From Donghicola sp036139795 (GTDB taxonomy: Bacteria > Pseudomonadota > Alphaproteobacteria > Rhodobacterales > Rhodobacteraceae): a DNA stretch of 13,545 nucleotides. The position numbers and the translations under genes were made by a program. The stretch spans positions 1 through 13,545 of the forward strand of contig JAYZYX010000144.1 in NCBI GenBank assembly GCA_036139795.1. The letters are read 5' to 3'. Under the pieces are notes generated by a model. The model worked only from the letters and a program-made list of their open reading frames with translations. It had not been told where the DNA came from and ran no database searches. Within the stretch, counting starts at the first letter, position 1. The number at the start of each line of letters is the position of its first letter. This document shows positions 1-7,309 of the stretch, piece by piece.

Positions 1-248
1 ATCGGCAGCGCGTCCATATCGGCGCGCAGGCCCACAGTGCGGCCCGCCTCGCGGCCCTTGATCACGCCAACAACGCCGGTGCGGCCCAGTCCGGTCACCA
101 CCTCATCACAGCCGAACGCGCGCAGGCGCTGCGCCACGATATCCGCCGTGCGATGGACATCGAACATCAGCTCGGGGTTGGCGTGGAAATCGCGCCGCCA
201 CGCGGTGATCTCGGGATGCATTTCGGCGAAACGATTCTTCAGCGGCAT
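1..248 (-). CDS. M20 family metallo-amidohydrolase (hippurate hydrolase/aminoacylase-like), N-terminal part only
   Basis: This is the first 82 residues of a gene whose 3' end lies beyond the left edge. The visible part has two hallmarks of the M20D amidohydrolase group: an N-terminal WRRDFHANPEL motif (about residues 17-27) and GLRADMDALP (about 73-82), the strand that leads into the metal site. Members remove acyl groups from N-acylated amino acids or related amides using a di-metal centre. The substrate cannot be told from this fragment, and the metal ligands are outside the window. The ATG at 246-248 is chosen because GGAGG lies five bases upstream of it. The gene is divergent from the YeeE gene, with 270 bases between the two starts. 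Family assignment is firm; hippurate hydrolase, N-acetyl-amino acid deacetylase and indole-acetyl-amino acid hydrolase are all possible. Confidence 0.85.
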   Translation of the reverse strand, partial: MPLKNRFAEMHPEITAWRRDFHANPELMFDVHRTADIVAQRLRAFGCDEVVTGLGRTGVVGVIKGREAGRTVGLRADMDALP

Positions 249-518
249 GGTGCCCTCCGGTTTAGTCAGGTCAGAGACTATGCCCCATTGAGCAGACTTC
301 CAAGTTTTCATCAGAAAAGGACGGGTCACATCTGCGCAAAGACCGCTTTGGAATGACCGTCAGCCCTGCAACGCCAGATCGGAACGACACCCCCAGTCCA
401 TCACGCAAAAGCGGAACAATTTCCCATAAGTCATCTCAACCTTACATATTCAAATGCTTGATCGGCTTCAGAATCCCATGCATCTAGAACAAAATTCCAC
501 GTTTCAGAGGTTTTCGGG
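249..518. other. Divergent intergenic region between the amidohydrolase and YeeE genes
   Basis: There are 270 bases between two divergent starts, and I see no convincing gene. The right part (about 430-500) is more AT-rich and should hold the yeeE promoter, but I find no clear -35/-10 pair. A short dyad, TCAA-N4-TTGA, lies near 450-461. It is too short to call an operator, although sulfur-responsive ArsR-type repressors often control YeeE genes in relatives. Candidate ribosome binding sites are GGAGG for the amidohydrolase and GAGG, eight bases before the ATG, for yeeE. Confidence 0.5.
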
Positions 519-1604
519 ATGTTTGAGCAACTCGGTCTTGGCGATATCGGCCCACGTGAGGCCAGCGTTCTTTTCGCGCTGGTTCTGGGTCTGGCATTCG
601 GTCTGCTGGCAGAGCCGACCCGCTTTTGCTTCCGCCGCGCTGTAGCCGGCCCCGCGGGCGAGCGTCGCAGCGCCGCTGGCCTCTGGCTGTTCGCTCTGGG
701 TGTTGCGCTGATTGCCACACAGGCTGCATCGCTTTCGGGCCTCATCTCGTTTGAGGGGCACCGTTTCCAGGCCAGCGCCCTGCCCGTTCTGGCAATTGTC
801 GCCGGTGGCCTGCTGTTCGGCATCGGTATGGTTCTGACCCGTGGCTGCATCACCCGTCTGACCATCCTGACCGCCACTGGCAACCTGCGGGCGCTGACTG
901 TGATGGCGATCTTCGCGATCACTGCCCATGCGGCGATGAAGGGCGTTCTGGCCCCCCTGCGCACCACGCTGTCGGCCTACACGCTAGACACCGGCATCAG
1001 CGGCTTTGATGCCCTGCCCGGCGGCGCATTGGTCTGGACGCTGGTTCTGGCAGTGCCTGCGCTGGCCTATGGCTTGTTCGCCGGTCTGCGCCCCCTGACC
1101 CTGATCGCAGGTGCCCTGATCGGCCTGATCGTGGCGGCTGGCTGGGTTGGTACGGGCTTTGTCCTTTACGATGACTTTGACCCGATCGCCTTTGAAAGCC
1201 TTGCCTTCACTGCCCCTGTTGCGGACAGCCTGTTCTACCTGATCGCCTCAACCGCGGTTGAACCGACCTTCGGCGCGGGCATCGTCGCCGGCGTTCTGGG
1301 CGGCGCACTGGTGGCCAGCCTGATCGGTCGCCGCTTCCAGTGGCAGGGCTTTGAAAGCCCCGCACAGATGGGCCGATACCTGATGGGCGGCGTATTCATG
1401 GGCTTTGGCGGTGTGCTGGCTGGCGGCTGCACCATCGGCGCAGGCCTTGCGGGCATCCCCACCTTGGGCTTTGCCGCCGCACTGGCGCTGGTGGCCATCG
1501 CAGCAGGCGGCGCACTGGCCGCCCGCCTGATCGATCAGCCTAGTGCACTTGGTTCCGGATACGCCGGATCGCAAGATACACAATCAGTACTACCGGCAGA
1601 GTGA
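519..1604 (+). CDS. YeeE/YedE family membrane protein (thiosulfate/sulfur-compound transporter)
   Basis: A 361-residue, very hydrophobic protein of full family length, with about ten or more membrane segments. The YeeE/YedE hallmarks are present: a cysteine in TRFCFRRA (Cys37), one in LTRGCITR (Cys110) and one in AGGCTIGAG (Cys304). In the structurally characterised Spirochaeta thermophila YeeE, three cysteines in comparable short loops line the path for thiosulfate. Uptake of thiosulfate or a related sulfur species across the inner membrane is therefore the best inference. The ATG follows GAGG by eight bases. No tusA-like or sox gene is visible beside it, so the exact substrate is open. The last 20 or so residues (from about Leu344) are encoded antisense to the end of the DUF3422 gene. 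They look like a non-conserved tail rather than part of the membrane domain. Confidence 0.9.
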   Translation: MFEQLGLGDIGPREASVLFALVLGLAFGLLAEPTRFCFRRAVAGPAGERRSAAGLWLFALGVALIATQAASLSGLISFEGHRFQASALPVLAIVAGGLLFGIGMVLTRGCITRLTILTATGNLRALTVMAIFAITAHAAMKGVLAPLRTTLSAYTLDTGISGFDALPGGALVWTLVLAVPALAYGLFAGLRPLTLIAGALIGLIVAAGWVGTGFVLYDDFDPIAFESLAFTAPVADSLFYLIASTAVEPTFGAGIVAGVLGGALVASLIGRRFQWQGFESPAQMGRYLMGGVFMGFGGVLAGGCTIGAGLAGIPTLGFAAALALVAIAAGGALAARLIDQPSALGSGYAGSQDTQSVLPAE

Positions 1605-2820
1605 CCAACGCGGTGAGGGTGGTCTTGTCCATCCCCACCGTTTTGCCCAAGGGCGCCAAAACATAGCTGGCCAGCGACACAGCGTAATAGCTGATCGCCA
1701 CCACCGACAGACCTTCCACAGTCTCTTGCAGGCGCAGCTGTAGATCAGCGCGCCTGTCCATGCTTTCCAACAGCGCCTGGTTCTGGGCCGAGCGATCCAC
1801 GTCCACACGGGTCTGCAACAACTGCGCGGCGCGGATAGCACGTTCGCCCATGCTGGCCAGACGGCTTTCGCTGGATTTGACCGTCCGCATGGCGGGATCG
1901 TACCGCCGCATCATGAACTCGGCAAAGGTCTGACGACCGGCAAAGCGCCCTTCCCGCAGCACCTCGATCCGCTGGTTCACGATCGCCTCATAGGCCCCCG
2001 TCGCCCCGAACCGGAACGACGATTGCGCCTGCAAATTCTCCAGATGCGCCGAGATCTTCAGCAGCCCTTCCAGCACCTCTTCGGGCTGCGCGTCATGCTG
2101 GGTCATGTTCGAAATCAGCGAGGTCAGCTGACCGTCGATCTGCCCCAGTTCCGAGGACATGGCACGCACCCGCGCCAGACCCAGCATCGACATGCTCTTG
2201 TAGGTCTCGATCTCGCACAGGCGCTGGACCACGCGGCCGATCCGGCGCGCACCAGTGTTAGCCGAGGGGAAGACCGCAATCCGCGTATGCCCCGCCGAGT
2301 CGATGCGGAAGTCAGCGGCCACCACGGCCTCGTCATCCAGAACGCGGCTGATCGCCAGACTTTCCGCGACGAACCAGTCCTCGACCTTATTGGTGATCTC
2401 TTCATCGCTGGGACGGGGCTCGATCCGGACCATCGCGCTGGTCACGCGCACACCAGGGGCCTCGGTCAGCCAGTCTTCGGGGAATACGCCGAAATCCACG
2501 GGGTCAAAGGGCCGCTCGCCCAGACCTTCCATAAAGACCGTGTAAGTCACGAATTCCGTATGCTGTTCCCACTTGAGGTAATATTTACCGATCTGTCCCG
2601 ACCAGTGCGTCGCGTCGGGATTGGGATGCGAGGCCCCATGACGGTCCAGCAAAGCACACAGGTGCTTGCGATCCGCATCCTTATCACGGCTGGCCGCATC
2701 CACCGGATGCTTGACCGCCAGAAAGATCGCACGGCACGGGGCGGCCAGTTGCGGAAAGGGACGCGCGTGCAACTCATTGGCAAGTGCATAGCGCAGCGGG
2801 TGGTCTTCGAAAGTGGTCAT
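1540..2820 (-). CDS. DUF3422 family membrane-anchored protein
   Basis: A 426-residue protein of the DUF3422 family (uncharacterised membrane-anchored proteins, COG4949), common in alphaproteobacteria. It starts with the conserved block HPLRYALANELHARPF (residues 7-22). A long soluble part follows, with helical and probably coiled segments around residues 210-360. It ends with two membrane spans (about 370-392 and 401-418) and a short basic tail. The C-terminal hairpin resembles a membrane anchor with the bulk in the cytoplasm; no biochemical role is known. I use the ATG at 2818-2820, because the conserved block starts directly after it. An in-frame TTG at 2845-2847 would add nine residues but has no support, and no strong Shine-Dalgarno is seen for either. 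The stop is a TAG, and the last 65 bases overlap the convergent yeeE gene. Confidence 0.9.
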   Translation of the reverse strand: MTTFEDHPLRYALANELHARPFPQLAAPCRAIFLAVKHPVDAASRDKDADRKHLCALLDRHGASHPNPDATHWSGQIGKYYLKWEQHTEFVTYTVFMEGLGERPFDPVDFGVFPEDWLTEAPGVRVTSAMVRIEPRPSDEEITNKVEDWFVAESLAISRVLDDEAVVAADFRIDSAGHTRIAVFPSANTGARRIGRVVQRLCEIETYKSMSMLGLARVRAMSSELGQIDGQLTSLISNMTQHDAQPEEVLEGLLKISAHLENLQAQSSFRFGATGAYEAIVNQRIEVLREGRFAGRQTFAEFMMRRYDPAMRTVKSSESRLASMGERAIRAAQLLQTRVDVDRSAQNQALLESMDRRADLQLRLQETVEGLSVVAISYYAVSLASYVLAPLGKTVGMDKTTLTALVTLPVVLIVYLAIRRIRNQVH

Positions 2821-2834
2821 GGCAAACTCTGTAC

Positions 2835-2850
2835 AGCTTGGGTGCAAGCT
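2835..2850. repeat. Short perfect inverted repeat just upstream of DUF3422
   Basis: AGCTTG-GGTG-CAAGCT has six-base perfect arms and a four-base loop. It sits 15 bases before the DUF3422 ATG and would fall in the mRNA leader. It overlaps the alternative TTG start, which argues further against that start. It could be an operator half-pair or a small leader hairpin. A six-base dyad can also arise by chance. Confidence 0.35.
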
Positions 2851-2889
2851 ATCCGAAATCAGCCACCATTCAAGAAATTATTTAGCCTA

Positions 2890-2920
2890 ATCATAGGGTT
2901 ATTGGCATGCATTGGTATGC
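2890..2920 (-). promoter_or_regulatory. Candidate DUF3422 promoter element with 10-base tandem repeat
   Basis: Read on the minus strand, GCATACCAAT is followed directly by GCATGCCAAT (plus positions 2901-2920), a tandem repeat with nine of ten matches. A TATGAT, usable as a -10 element, follows a few bases on (plus 2890-2895). The place where a -35 would sit is filled by the repeat and does not look like TTGACA. This arrangement is typical of activator-dependent promoters, but here it is only inferred. A similar paired unit occurs upstream of kynU. Confidence 0.3.
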
Positions 2921-2967
2921 GAAACCCAAATTCGTCAATGTTTCCGTAAAGATGCGTCGTTGGCGCG

Positions 2968-3252
2968 TCATTCTGCCGCGAAATAGGTCTCGGTAACAGC
3001 GGGACGGCGGGGGCGGCGACGGACGGTGAATTCCGCCAGATAGGCGTCGGGAACAATGCGAGCCAGCATGGCAAAGCTGGGAGGCTCGGGGAAAACCAAC
3101 TCGTTCGTGGTCACGCCATCTTCGGTGATGGTCACGATATAGTCGGCACGTAGGGCACCCAAAGCGCGCTGACGGTTGGCGCGGGCACGGGACAGGTACG
3201 CAGCTGCCTGCTGGGGGGCAGCACTGTGGCGGATCTCGTTCATTCCAAGCAT
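2968..3252 (-). CDS. Small conserved-looking protein of unknown function, 94 residues
   Basis: I do not recognise a domain in this protein. It is soluble, with no signal peptide or membrane span. The N-terminal third is alanine- and arginine-rich and probably helical (AAAYLSRARANRQRALGALR, residues 15-34). A middle part that reads like a beta strand pair follows (YIVTITEDGV), then a basic patch RRRPRRP near the C terminus. The start at 3250-3252 is preferred because GGAG lies six bases upstream; an ATG twelve bases earlier contains that ribosome site inside its own codons. Codon use is like the neighbours, which supports a real gene. It lies upstream of DUF3422 on the same strand, but the 147-base gap contains a promoter candidate, so the two may be independent. 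Confidence 0.7.
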   Translation of the reverse strand: MLGMNEIRHSAAPQQAAAYLSRARANRQRALGALRADYIVTITEDGVTTNELVFPEPPSFAMLARIVPDAYLAEFTVRRRPRRPAVTETYFAAE

Positions 3253-3321
3253 AGCAATCTCCATCGCATCAGTGGGATAATCGGAACACCAAGCAACATC
3301 TCAGACGCACACAGTCCGAGA

Positions 3322-3367
3322 GGAAAGACCAAAACCAAAAACAGGTACGAAACAGACAGGTCTTTCC
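3322..3367. repeat. 9-base inverted repeat with a 28-base A-rich loop
   Basis: GGAAAGACC at 3322-3330 and its exact complement GGTCTTTCC at 3359-3367 flank a 28-base loop. The loop is rich in A on the plus strand and contains part of a direct repeat, ACAGGT (second copy overlapping the right arm). It lies 70 to 115 bases upstream of the 94-residue gene, so on that transcript it could form a hairpin with a U-rich loop. There is no U-run after it, so it is not a standard terminator. A structured leader or regulatory site is possible. Confidence 0.45.
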
Positions 3368-3619
3368 GGAACACGATCGCCTTTCGAACATGTGATAGCG
3401 ACCTTCTATCCTCAGGCTAGACCTTTTGGATCGAAAGAGTGTTATCAAAATTCGCAAGGGTCATTTTGCACTCATAAGATAGCACGAATTACATGAAGGT
3501 TTTTTTAAAACGTAGATTTTCCAAGCATTTCTGCGGCCCGCGCGGATAGAAATCGCGCCCCAATGGATAGGTGTTAACAAAGCAGAGTCACTGTCCCGTG
3601 CCATTTTAGGGCGCCGCCC

Positions 3620-3655
3620 AAAAAAGTCGGGCCGCCCCCGAAGGAACGGCCCGAC
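3620..3655 (-). terminator. Rho-independent terminator of the pntAB operon
   Basis: On the minus strand a perfect nine-base stem (GTCGGGCCG with CGGCCCGAC, plus 3626-3655, twelve-base loop) is followed directly by six T (plus 3620-3625). It sits 41 bases after the pntB stop, as expected for the operon's end. Confidence 0.9.
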
Positions 3656-3696
3656 CTGAACTCTGGTGATTTCGGGGGAATCTCTCCCCCGATCCG

Positions 3697-5130
3697 TTAG
3701 CCGATCAGCGGCAGCAGGCTATCGATCGACGCTTTCGCGTCACCGTAGAACATGCGCGTGTTCTCTTTGTAGAACAGCGGGTTCTCGATGCCCGAGTAGC
3801 CGGTACCCTGACCACGCTTCGAGACGAACACCTGCTTGGCCTTCCAGCATTCCAGAACCGGCATACCGGCGATGGGGCTGTTGGGATCTTCCTGTGCGGC
3901 AGGGTTCACGATGTCGTTCGAACCGATCACGATGACCACATCGGTGGTGGGGAAGTCGTCGTTGATCTCTTGCATTTCCAGAACGATGTCGTAAGGCACC
4001 TTCGATTCGGCCAGCAGAACGTTCATGTGGCCCGGCAGACGGCCCGCAACGGGGTGGATCGCAAAGCGAACCTCTTTGCCCTGCGAACGCAGCTTGCGGG
4101 TCAGTTCCGACACCGACTGCTGTGCCTGCGCAACCGCCATACCATAGCCCGGAATGATGATGACGCTGTCAGCTTCTTTCAGAGCGGTGGCAACGCCGTC
4201 CGCATCGATTGCGATCTGCTCGCCTTCGACTTCCATCGCGGGACCAGCTGCGCCGCCAAAGCCGCCCAGGATCACGCTGACGAACGAACGGTTCATCGCT
4301 TTACACATGATGTACGACAGGATCGCACCCGACGAGCCCACCAGCGCACCAACAACGATCAGAAGGTCGTTGCCAAGGCTGAAGCCGATCGCAGCCGCGG
4401 CCCAACCCGAATACGAGTTCAGCATCGAAACCACCACGGGCATGTCGGCGCCGCCGATACCCATGATCAGGTGGTAACCGATGAACAGCGCCATCAGGGT
4501 CATCACGAACAGCGGGAAGAACCCACCGGTGCTGAAGTACCAGATCAGGCAGATCAGCGAGATGATCGCCGCAGCAGCGTTCAGGATGTGGCCACCGGGC
4601 AGCTTTTTCGCCGCCGAGGTCACTTTGCCTGCCAGCTTGCCATAGGCAATGACCGAACCGGTGAAGGTCACGGCACCGATGAAGATACCCAGGAACAGTT
4701 CAACGCGCAGGATGTTCAGCTCGACCGCTTCTTTCTTGGCGATCAGCTTGGCAAAGCCTTTCAGGGCGTCTTTCGTTTCCTGATCCATACCGGAAACGCG
4801 GGCCATCTCGATATGGGCGATAAAGCCGACGAAAACCGCCGCCAGACCCACCAGCGAGTGCATCGCGGCAACCAGCTGGGGCATCTCGGTCATCTGGACG
4901 CGCTTGGCGACCACGTAGCCGATAGCACCGCCACCTGCGATCAGGATGATCGACAGCCACCACAGACCCGAACCGGGTCCGATCAGGGTTGCAACAACCG
5001 CCAGCGCCATGCCGACGATACCGTACCATACAGCCCGCTTCGCGCTTTCCTGACCCGACAGGCCACCCAGCGACAGGATGAAGAGGACAGCCGCGACAAC
5101 GTAAGCCGCAGTAGTGAAACCGAATTCCAT
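3697..5130 (-). CDS. pntB: NAD(P) transhydrogenase, beta subunit
   Basis: A 477-residue protein of full length for PntB. It supplies the rest of the membrane proton channel and the NADP(H)-binding domain III of the inner-membrane transhydrogenase. This enzyme drives NADH plus NADP+ to NAD+ plus NADPH with the proton gradient. The N-terminal 300 residues form about nine membrane spans and include MHSLVG with His91, which matches the channel histidine known from E. coli PntB. They also include GGADMPVVVSMLNSYSGWA (about 227-245). Domain III shows PGYGMAVAQAQ (327-337), HPVAGRLPGH (359-368), VIGSNDIVNPAA (401-412) and KRGQGTGYSG (438-447), the NADP-binding elements. An AAGGAG lies nine bases before the ATG and contains the last two bases of the upstream pntA stop codon. 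The 13-base gap and the single downstream terminator make pntA-pntB one operon. Confidence 0.98.
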   Translation of the reverse strand: MEFGFTTAAYVVAAVLFILSLGGLSGQESAKRAVWYGIVGMALAVVATLIGPGSGLWWLSIILIAGGGAIGYVVAKRVQMTEMPQLVAAMHSLVGLAAVFVGFIAHIEMARVSGMDQETKDALKGFAKLIAKKEAVELNILRVELFLGIFIGAVTFTGSVIAYGKLAGKVTSAAKKLPGGHILNAAAAIISLICLIWYFSTGGFFPLFVMTLMALFIGYHLIMGIGGADMPVVVSMLNSYSGWAAAAIGFSLGNDLLIVVGALVGSSGAILSYIMCKAMNRSFVSVILGGFGGAAGPAMEVEGEQIAIDADGVATALKEADSVIIIPGYGMAVAQAQQSVSELTRKLRSQGKEVRFAIHPVAGRLPGHMNVLLAESKVPYDIVLEMQEINDDFPTTDVVIVIGSNDIVNPAAQEDPNSPIAGMPVLECWKAKQVFVSKRGQGTGYSGIENPLFYKENTRMFYGDAKASIDSLLPLIG

Positions 5131-5143
5131 AACCGTCTACTCC

Positions 5144-6718
5144 TTACGATTTCTGGAACATGGCGAGCATGCGCCGTGTCACGAGGAAGCCGCCGAAGAT
5201 GTTGATGCCAGCCATAAAGACCGACAGGGCGGCAAGGAGGATCACCAGGAAGCTGCCCGACCCGATCTGCATCAGAGCGCCCAGAATGATGATCGACGAA
5301 ATCGCGTTGGTCACAGCCATCAGCGGCGTATGCAGCGAGTGGCTGACGTTCCAGATCACCTGGAAGCCGATGAAGACCGACAGAACGAACACGATGAAGT
5401 GCTGCATAAAGCTTGCAGGGGCCACCAGACCAACCGCCAGCAGCAGAGCGCCACCGATGGCCAGCAGGGTCACCTGGGTCTTGGTCTCTTTCTTGAAGGC
5501 CGCGACTTCGGCTGCACGCTTTTCTTCGGGCGTCAGTTCCTTGGCCTTCTCCTTGGGCTTCTGGGCCGCGATGGCCTTTACCTTCGGGGGCGGCGGCGGG
5601 AAGGTGATCTCGCCTTCATGGGTGATGGTCGCGCCACGGATGACGTCATCTTCCATGTTGTGGTTGGTCTGACCGTTCTTTTCAGGGGTCAGGTCGGTCA
5701 TCATGTGACGGATGTTGGTCGAGTACAGGGTCGAGGCCTGCGCGGCCATCCGGCTGGGGAAGTCGGTGTAACCGATCACCACAACGCCGTTATCCGAAAC
5801 AACGCGCTGATCCTTTTCAGTGATCTCGCAGTTGCCGCCCTTTTCGGCTGCAAGGTCAACAACGACCGAGCCGGGCCTCATCATTTCGACCATGTCCTTG
5901 GTCCACAGGACAGGTGCATCACGGCCCGGAATCAGAGCGGTGGTGATGACGATGTCCACTTCGGGCGCCAGTTCACGGAATTTCTTCAGCTGAGCTTCGC
6001 GGAACTCGGGGCTCGAGGGGGCCGCGTAGCCACCGGTGGCCGCGCCGTCCTGTGCCTGTTCTTCAAAGTCCAGATAGACGAACTCTGCGCCCATGGATTC
6101 GATCTGCTCGGCCACTTCGGGACGCACGTCGAACGCCAAGGTGATCGCACCCAGCGACGTCGCGGTACCGATGGCGGCCAGACCGGCCACACCGGCGCCG
6201 ACGATCAGAACCTTCGCGGGGGGCACTTTACCCGCCGCAGTCACCTGACCGGTGAAGAAACGGCCAAAGTTGTTACCCGCTTCGATGACCGCACGGTAAC
6301 CGGCGATGTTTGCCATCGACGACAGGGCGTCCATCTTCTGGGCGCGGCTGATACGCGGCACCATGTCCATCGCGATGACGCTTGCACCTTTGGACTGGCA
6401 CAGCTCCATCAGTTCTTTGTTCTGGGCAGGCCAGAAAAAGCTGATCAGGGTCTGGCCTTTGGTCAGACGCTTGGCTTCAGTCTCATTGGGTTCACGTACC
6501 TTTGCGACGATGTCCACTGCTTTGAACAGTTGCGCAGCGGTGGGCAGAACCTCAACGCCAGCAGCCTTGTAGGCCTCGTCGGAAAAGCCCGCCGCCTCAC
6601 CGGCGCCGGTTTCGATGGCACATTCGTACCCCAGCTTTTGCAGCTGAAGTGCCGAGTCAGGAGTCATCGCAACGCGACGTTCCCCCTCGAACACTTCTTT
6701 TGGTGTCCCGATTTTCAC
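5144..6718 (-). CDS. pntA: NAD(P) transhydrogenase, alpha subunit (single-chain form)
   Basis: A 524-residue protein of the E. coli type, in which NAD(H)-binding domain I and the first membrane segments are on one chain. In Rhodospirillum rubrum these are split into two proteins. Domain I starts with KIGTPKEVFEGERRVAMTP. It carries the alanine-dehydrogenase/PNT signature around PRISRAQKMDALSSMANIAG (121-140) and the dinucleotide-binding VLIVGAGVAGLAA (170-182). A proline run (374-378) and a charged Lys/Glu-rich linker (to about 410) lead into four membrane spans (about 416-518). The start codon is GTG, eight bases after AAGGGGGA; the conserved N terminus begins at once, so this start is secure. 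The gene is first in the operon, and a candidate promoter lies at 6784-6812. Confidence 0.98.
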   Translation of the reverse strand: MKIGTPKEVFEGERRVAMTPDSALQLQKLGYECAIETGAGEAAGFSDEAYKAAGVEVLPTAAQLFKAVDIVAKVREPNETEAKRLTKGQTLISFFWPAQNKELMELCQSKGASVIAMDMVPRISRAQKMDALSSMANIAGYRAVIEAGNNFGRFFTGQVTAAGKVPPAKVLIVGAGVAGLAAIGTATSLGAITLAFDVRPEVAEQIESMGAEFVYLDFEEQAQDGAATGGYAAPSSPEFREAQLKKFRELAPEVDIVITTALIPGRDAPVLWTKDMVEMMRPGSVVVDLAAEKGGNCEITEKDQRVVSDNGVVVIGYTDFPSRMAAQASTLYSTNIRHMMTDLTPEKNGQTNHNMEDDVIRGATITHEGEITFPPPPPKVKAIAAQKPKEKAKELTPEEKRAAEVAAFKKETKTQVTLLAIGGALLLAVGLVAPASFMQHFIVFVLSVFIGFQVIWNVSHSLHTPLMAVTNAISSIIILGALMQIGSGSFLVILLAALSVFMAGINIFGGFLVTRRMLAMFQKS

Positions 6719-6783
6719 TTCAAAAGTCCCCCTTCAGGTTGACGTAACTTCCGCTCATTACAAGCAGGATTACGGACATTTTC

Positions 6784-6812
6784 GGTCTAACTTGCGCAAG
6801 ATTATTTCACAA
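6784..6812 (-). promoter_or_regulatory. Candidate pntA promoter with internal palindrome
   Basis: Read on the minus strand, TTGTGA (plus 6807-6812) and TAGACC (plus 6784-6789) are 17 bases apart. They are plausible -35 and -10 elements, about 60 bases ahead of the pntA GTG. The spacer contains a perfect ten-base palindrome, CTTGCGCAAG (6791-6800), which could bind a regulator between the two elements. The -10 match is only moderate. Confidence 0.35.
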
Positions 6813-6850
6813 GAAGGCAATTTTAATGATTATGACGCTGTTTCCCCCAT

Positions 6851-7309
6851 TCAGACCCAGCGTCGGGTTTTCTGACAGTAGCGCGCGAAATCGGCGCGGA
6901 ATTTCCGGCGCAGGCCGTTCTCTTCCGGCACGATGAAGCGCCGCTCGATGATCCATACGAACAACGGCAGCAATGGCAGCGACAACACCGCATCAAACCG
7001 CAGGATGAACCCCGCAAGGATCAGCACGTCGCCCAGATAGATCGGGTTGCGACTGCGGCGGAAGATCCCCCCCGTCACCAGCTTTGCGGCCTCATTATGA
7101 GGGATGACCGTCGTGCGCTGCTTGCGCATCTCGATCATCGCCAGCGCCAGCAGGATCAGACCGCCCCCGATCAGCAAGCCCGCAGCCAGATCGGCCCAAG
7201 GGCCGCCAAAGCTTAGCCCATAGGTCAGATGCTCGCTCTGCAACTTGGCCAGAACGATGAATGACACCAGCCACACGGGTGGCATATCAATCCATTTGAA
7301 CCAGGGCAT
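6851..7309 (-). CDS. PEMT/ICMT-type integral membrane methyltransferase family protein
   Basis: A 152-residue membrane protein with about four hydrophobic segments (near residues 10-22, 40-60, 92-104, 106-122). It has the C-terminal pattern of the isoprenylcysteine carboxyl methyltransferase/phospholipid methyltransferase superfamily: GGIFRRSRNPIYLG (80-93), then an ERRFIVPEE turn (122-130) and FARYCQKTRRW (141-151). These segments form the S-adenosylmethionine pocket in known members. The bacterial substrate is usually unknown, and nothing here identifies it. I chose the ATG at 7307-7309 because the hydrophobic N terminus begins there and GAGGAGG lies upstream, although the gap is long (about 12 bases). 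An upstream in-frame start at 7399 would add thirty polar residues and is unlikely. It is divergent from kynU. It follows pntA's direction but is separated from pntA by 132 bases with a promoter candidate. Confidence 0.8.
   Translation of the reverse strand: MPWFKWIDMPPVWLVSFIVLAKLQSEHLTYGLSFGGPWADLAAGLLIGGGLILLALAMIEMRKQRTTVIPHNEAAKLVTGGIFRRSRNPIYLGDVLILAGFILRFDAVLSLPLLPLFVWIIERRFIVPEENGLRRKFRADFARYCQKTRRWV

Larger units (their letters stand above)
3253..3696. other. Gene-free stretch between pntB and the 94-residue gene
   Basis: 444 bases without a supportable gene. The stretch 3300-3520 is AT-rich relative to the window and should include the leader and promoter of the 94-residue gene. 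From right to left it holds the pntB terminator (3620-3655), a small dyad near 3540-3558 (GCGCG ... CGCGC around GATAGAAAT), a run of seven T at about 3500-3506 with no hairpin before it, and a long-loop inverted repeat at 3322-3367. I find no convincing -35/-10 pair. Confidence 0.5.

Noticed and set aside
2023..2949. 308-codon plus-strand open frame antisense to DUF3422
   Set aside because: Same antisense artefact; the composition does not look like a protein, and the minus-strand gene explains the region.
3376..3400. LexA-type box suspected from repeated GAAC/GTTC upstream of the 94-residue gene
   Set aside because: The repeats are 13 bases apart instead of the seven known for alphaproteobacterial LexA.
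5114..6742. 542-codon plus-strand open frame antisense to pntA, and a 411-codon one (3970-5205) antisense to pntB
   Set aside because: They mirror strongly conserved pnt genes. GC-rich third positions commonly keep the antisense frame open. The translations are low-complexity (His, Arg, Gln, Asp rich) with no recognisable domain.
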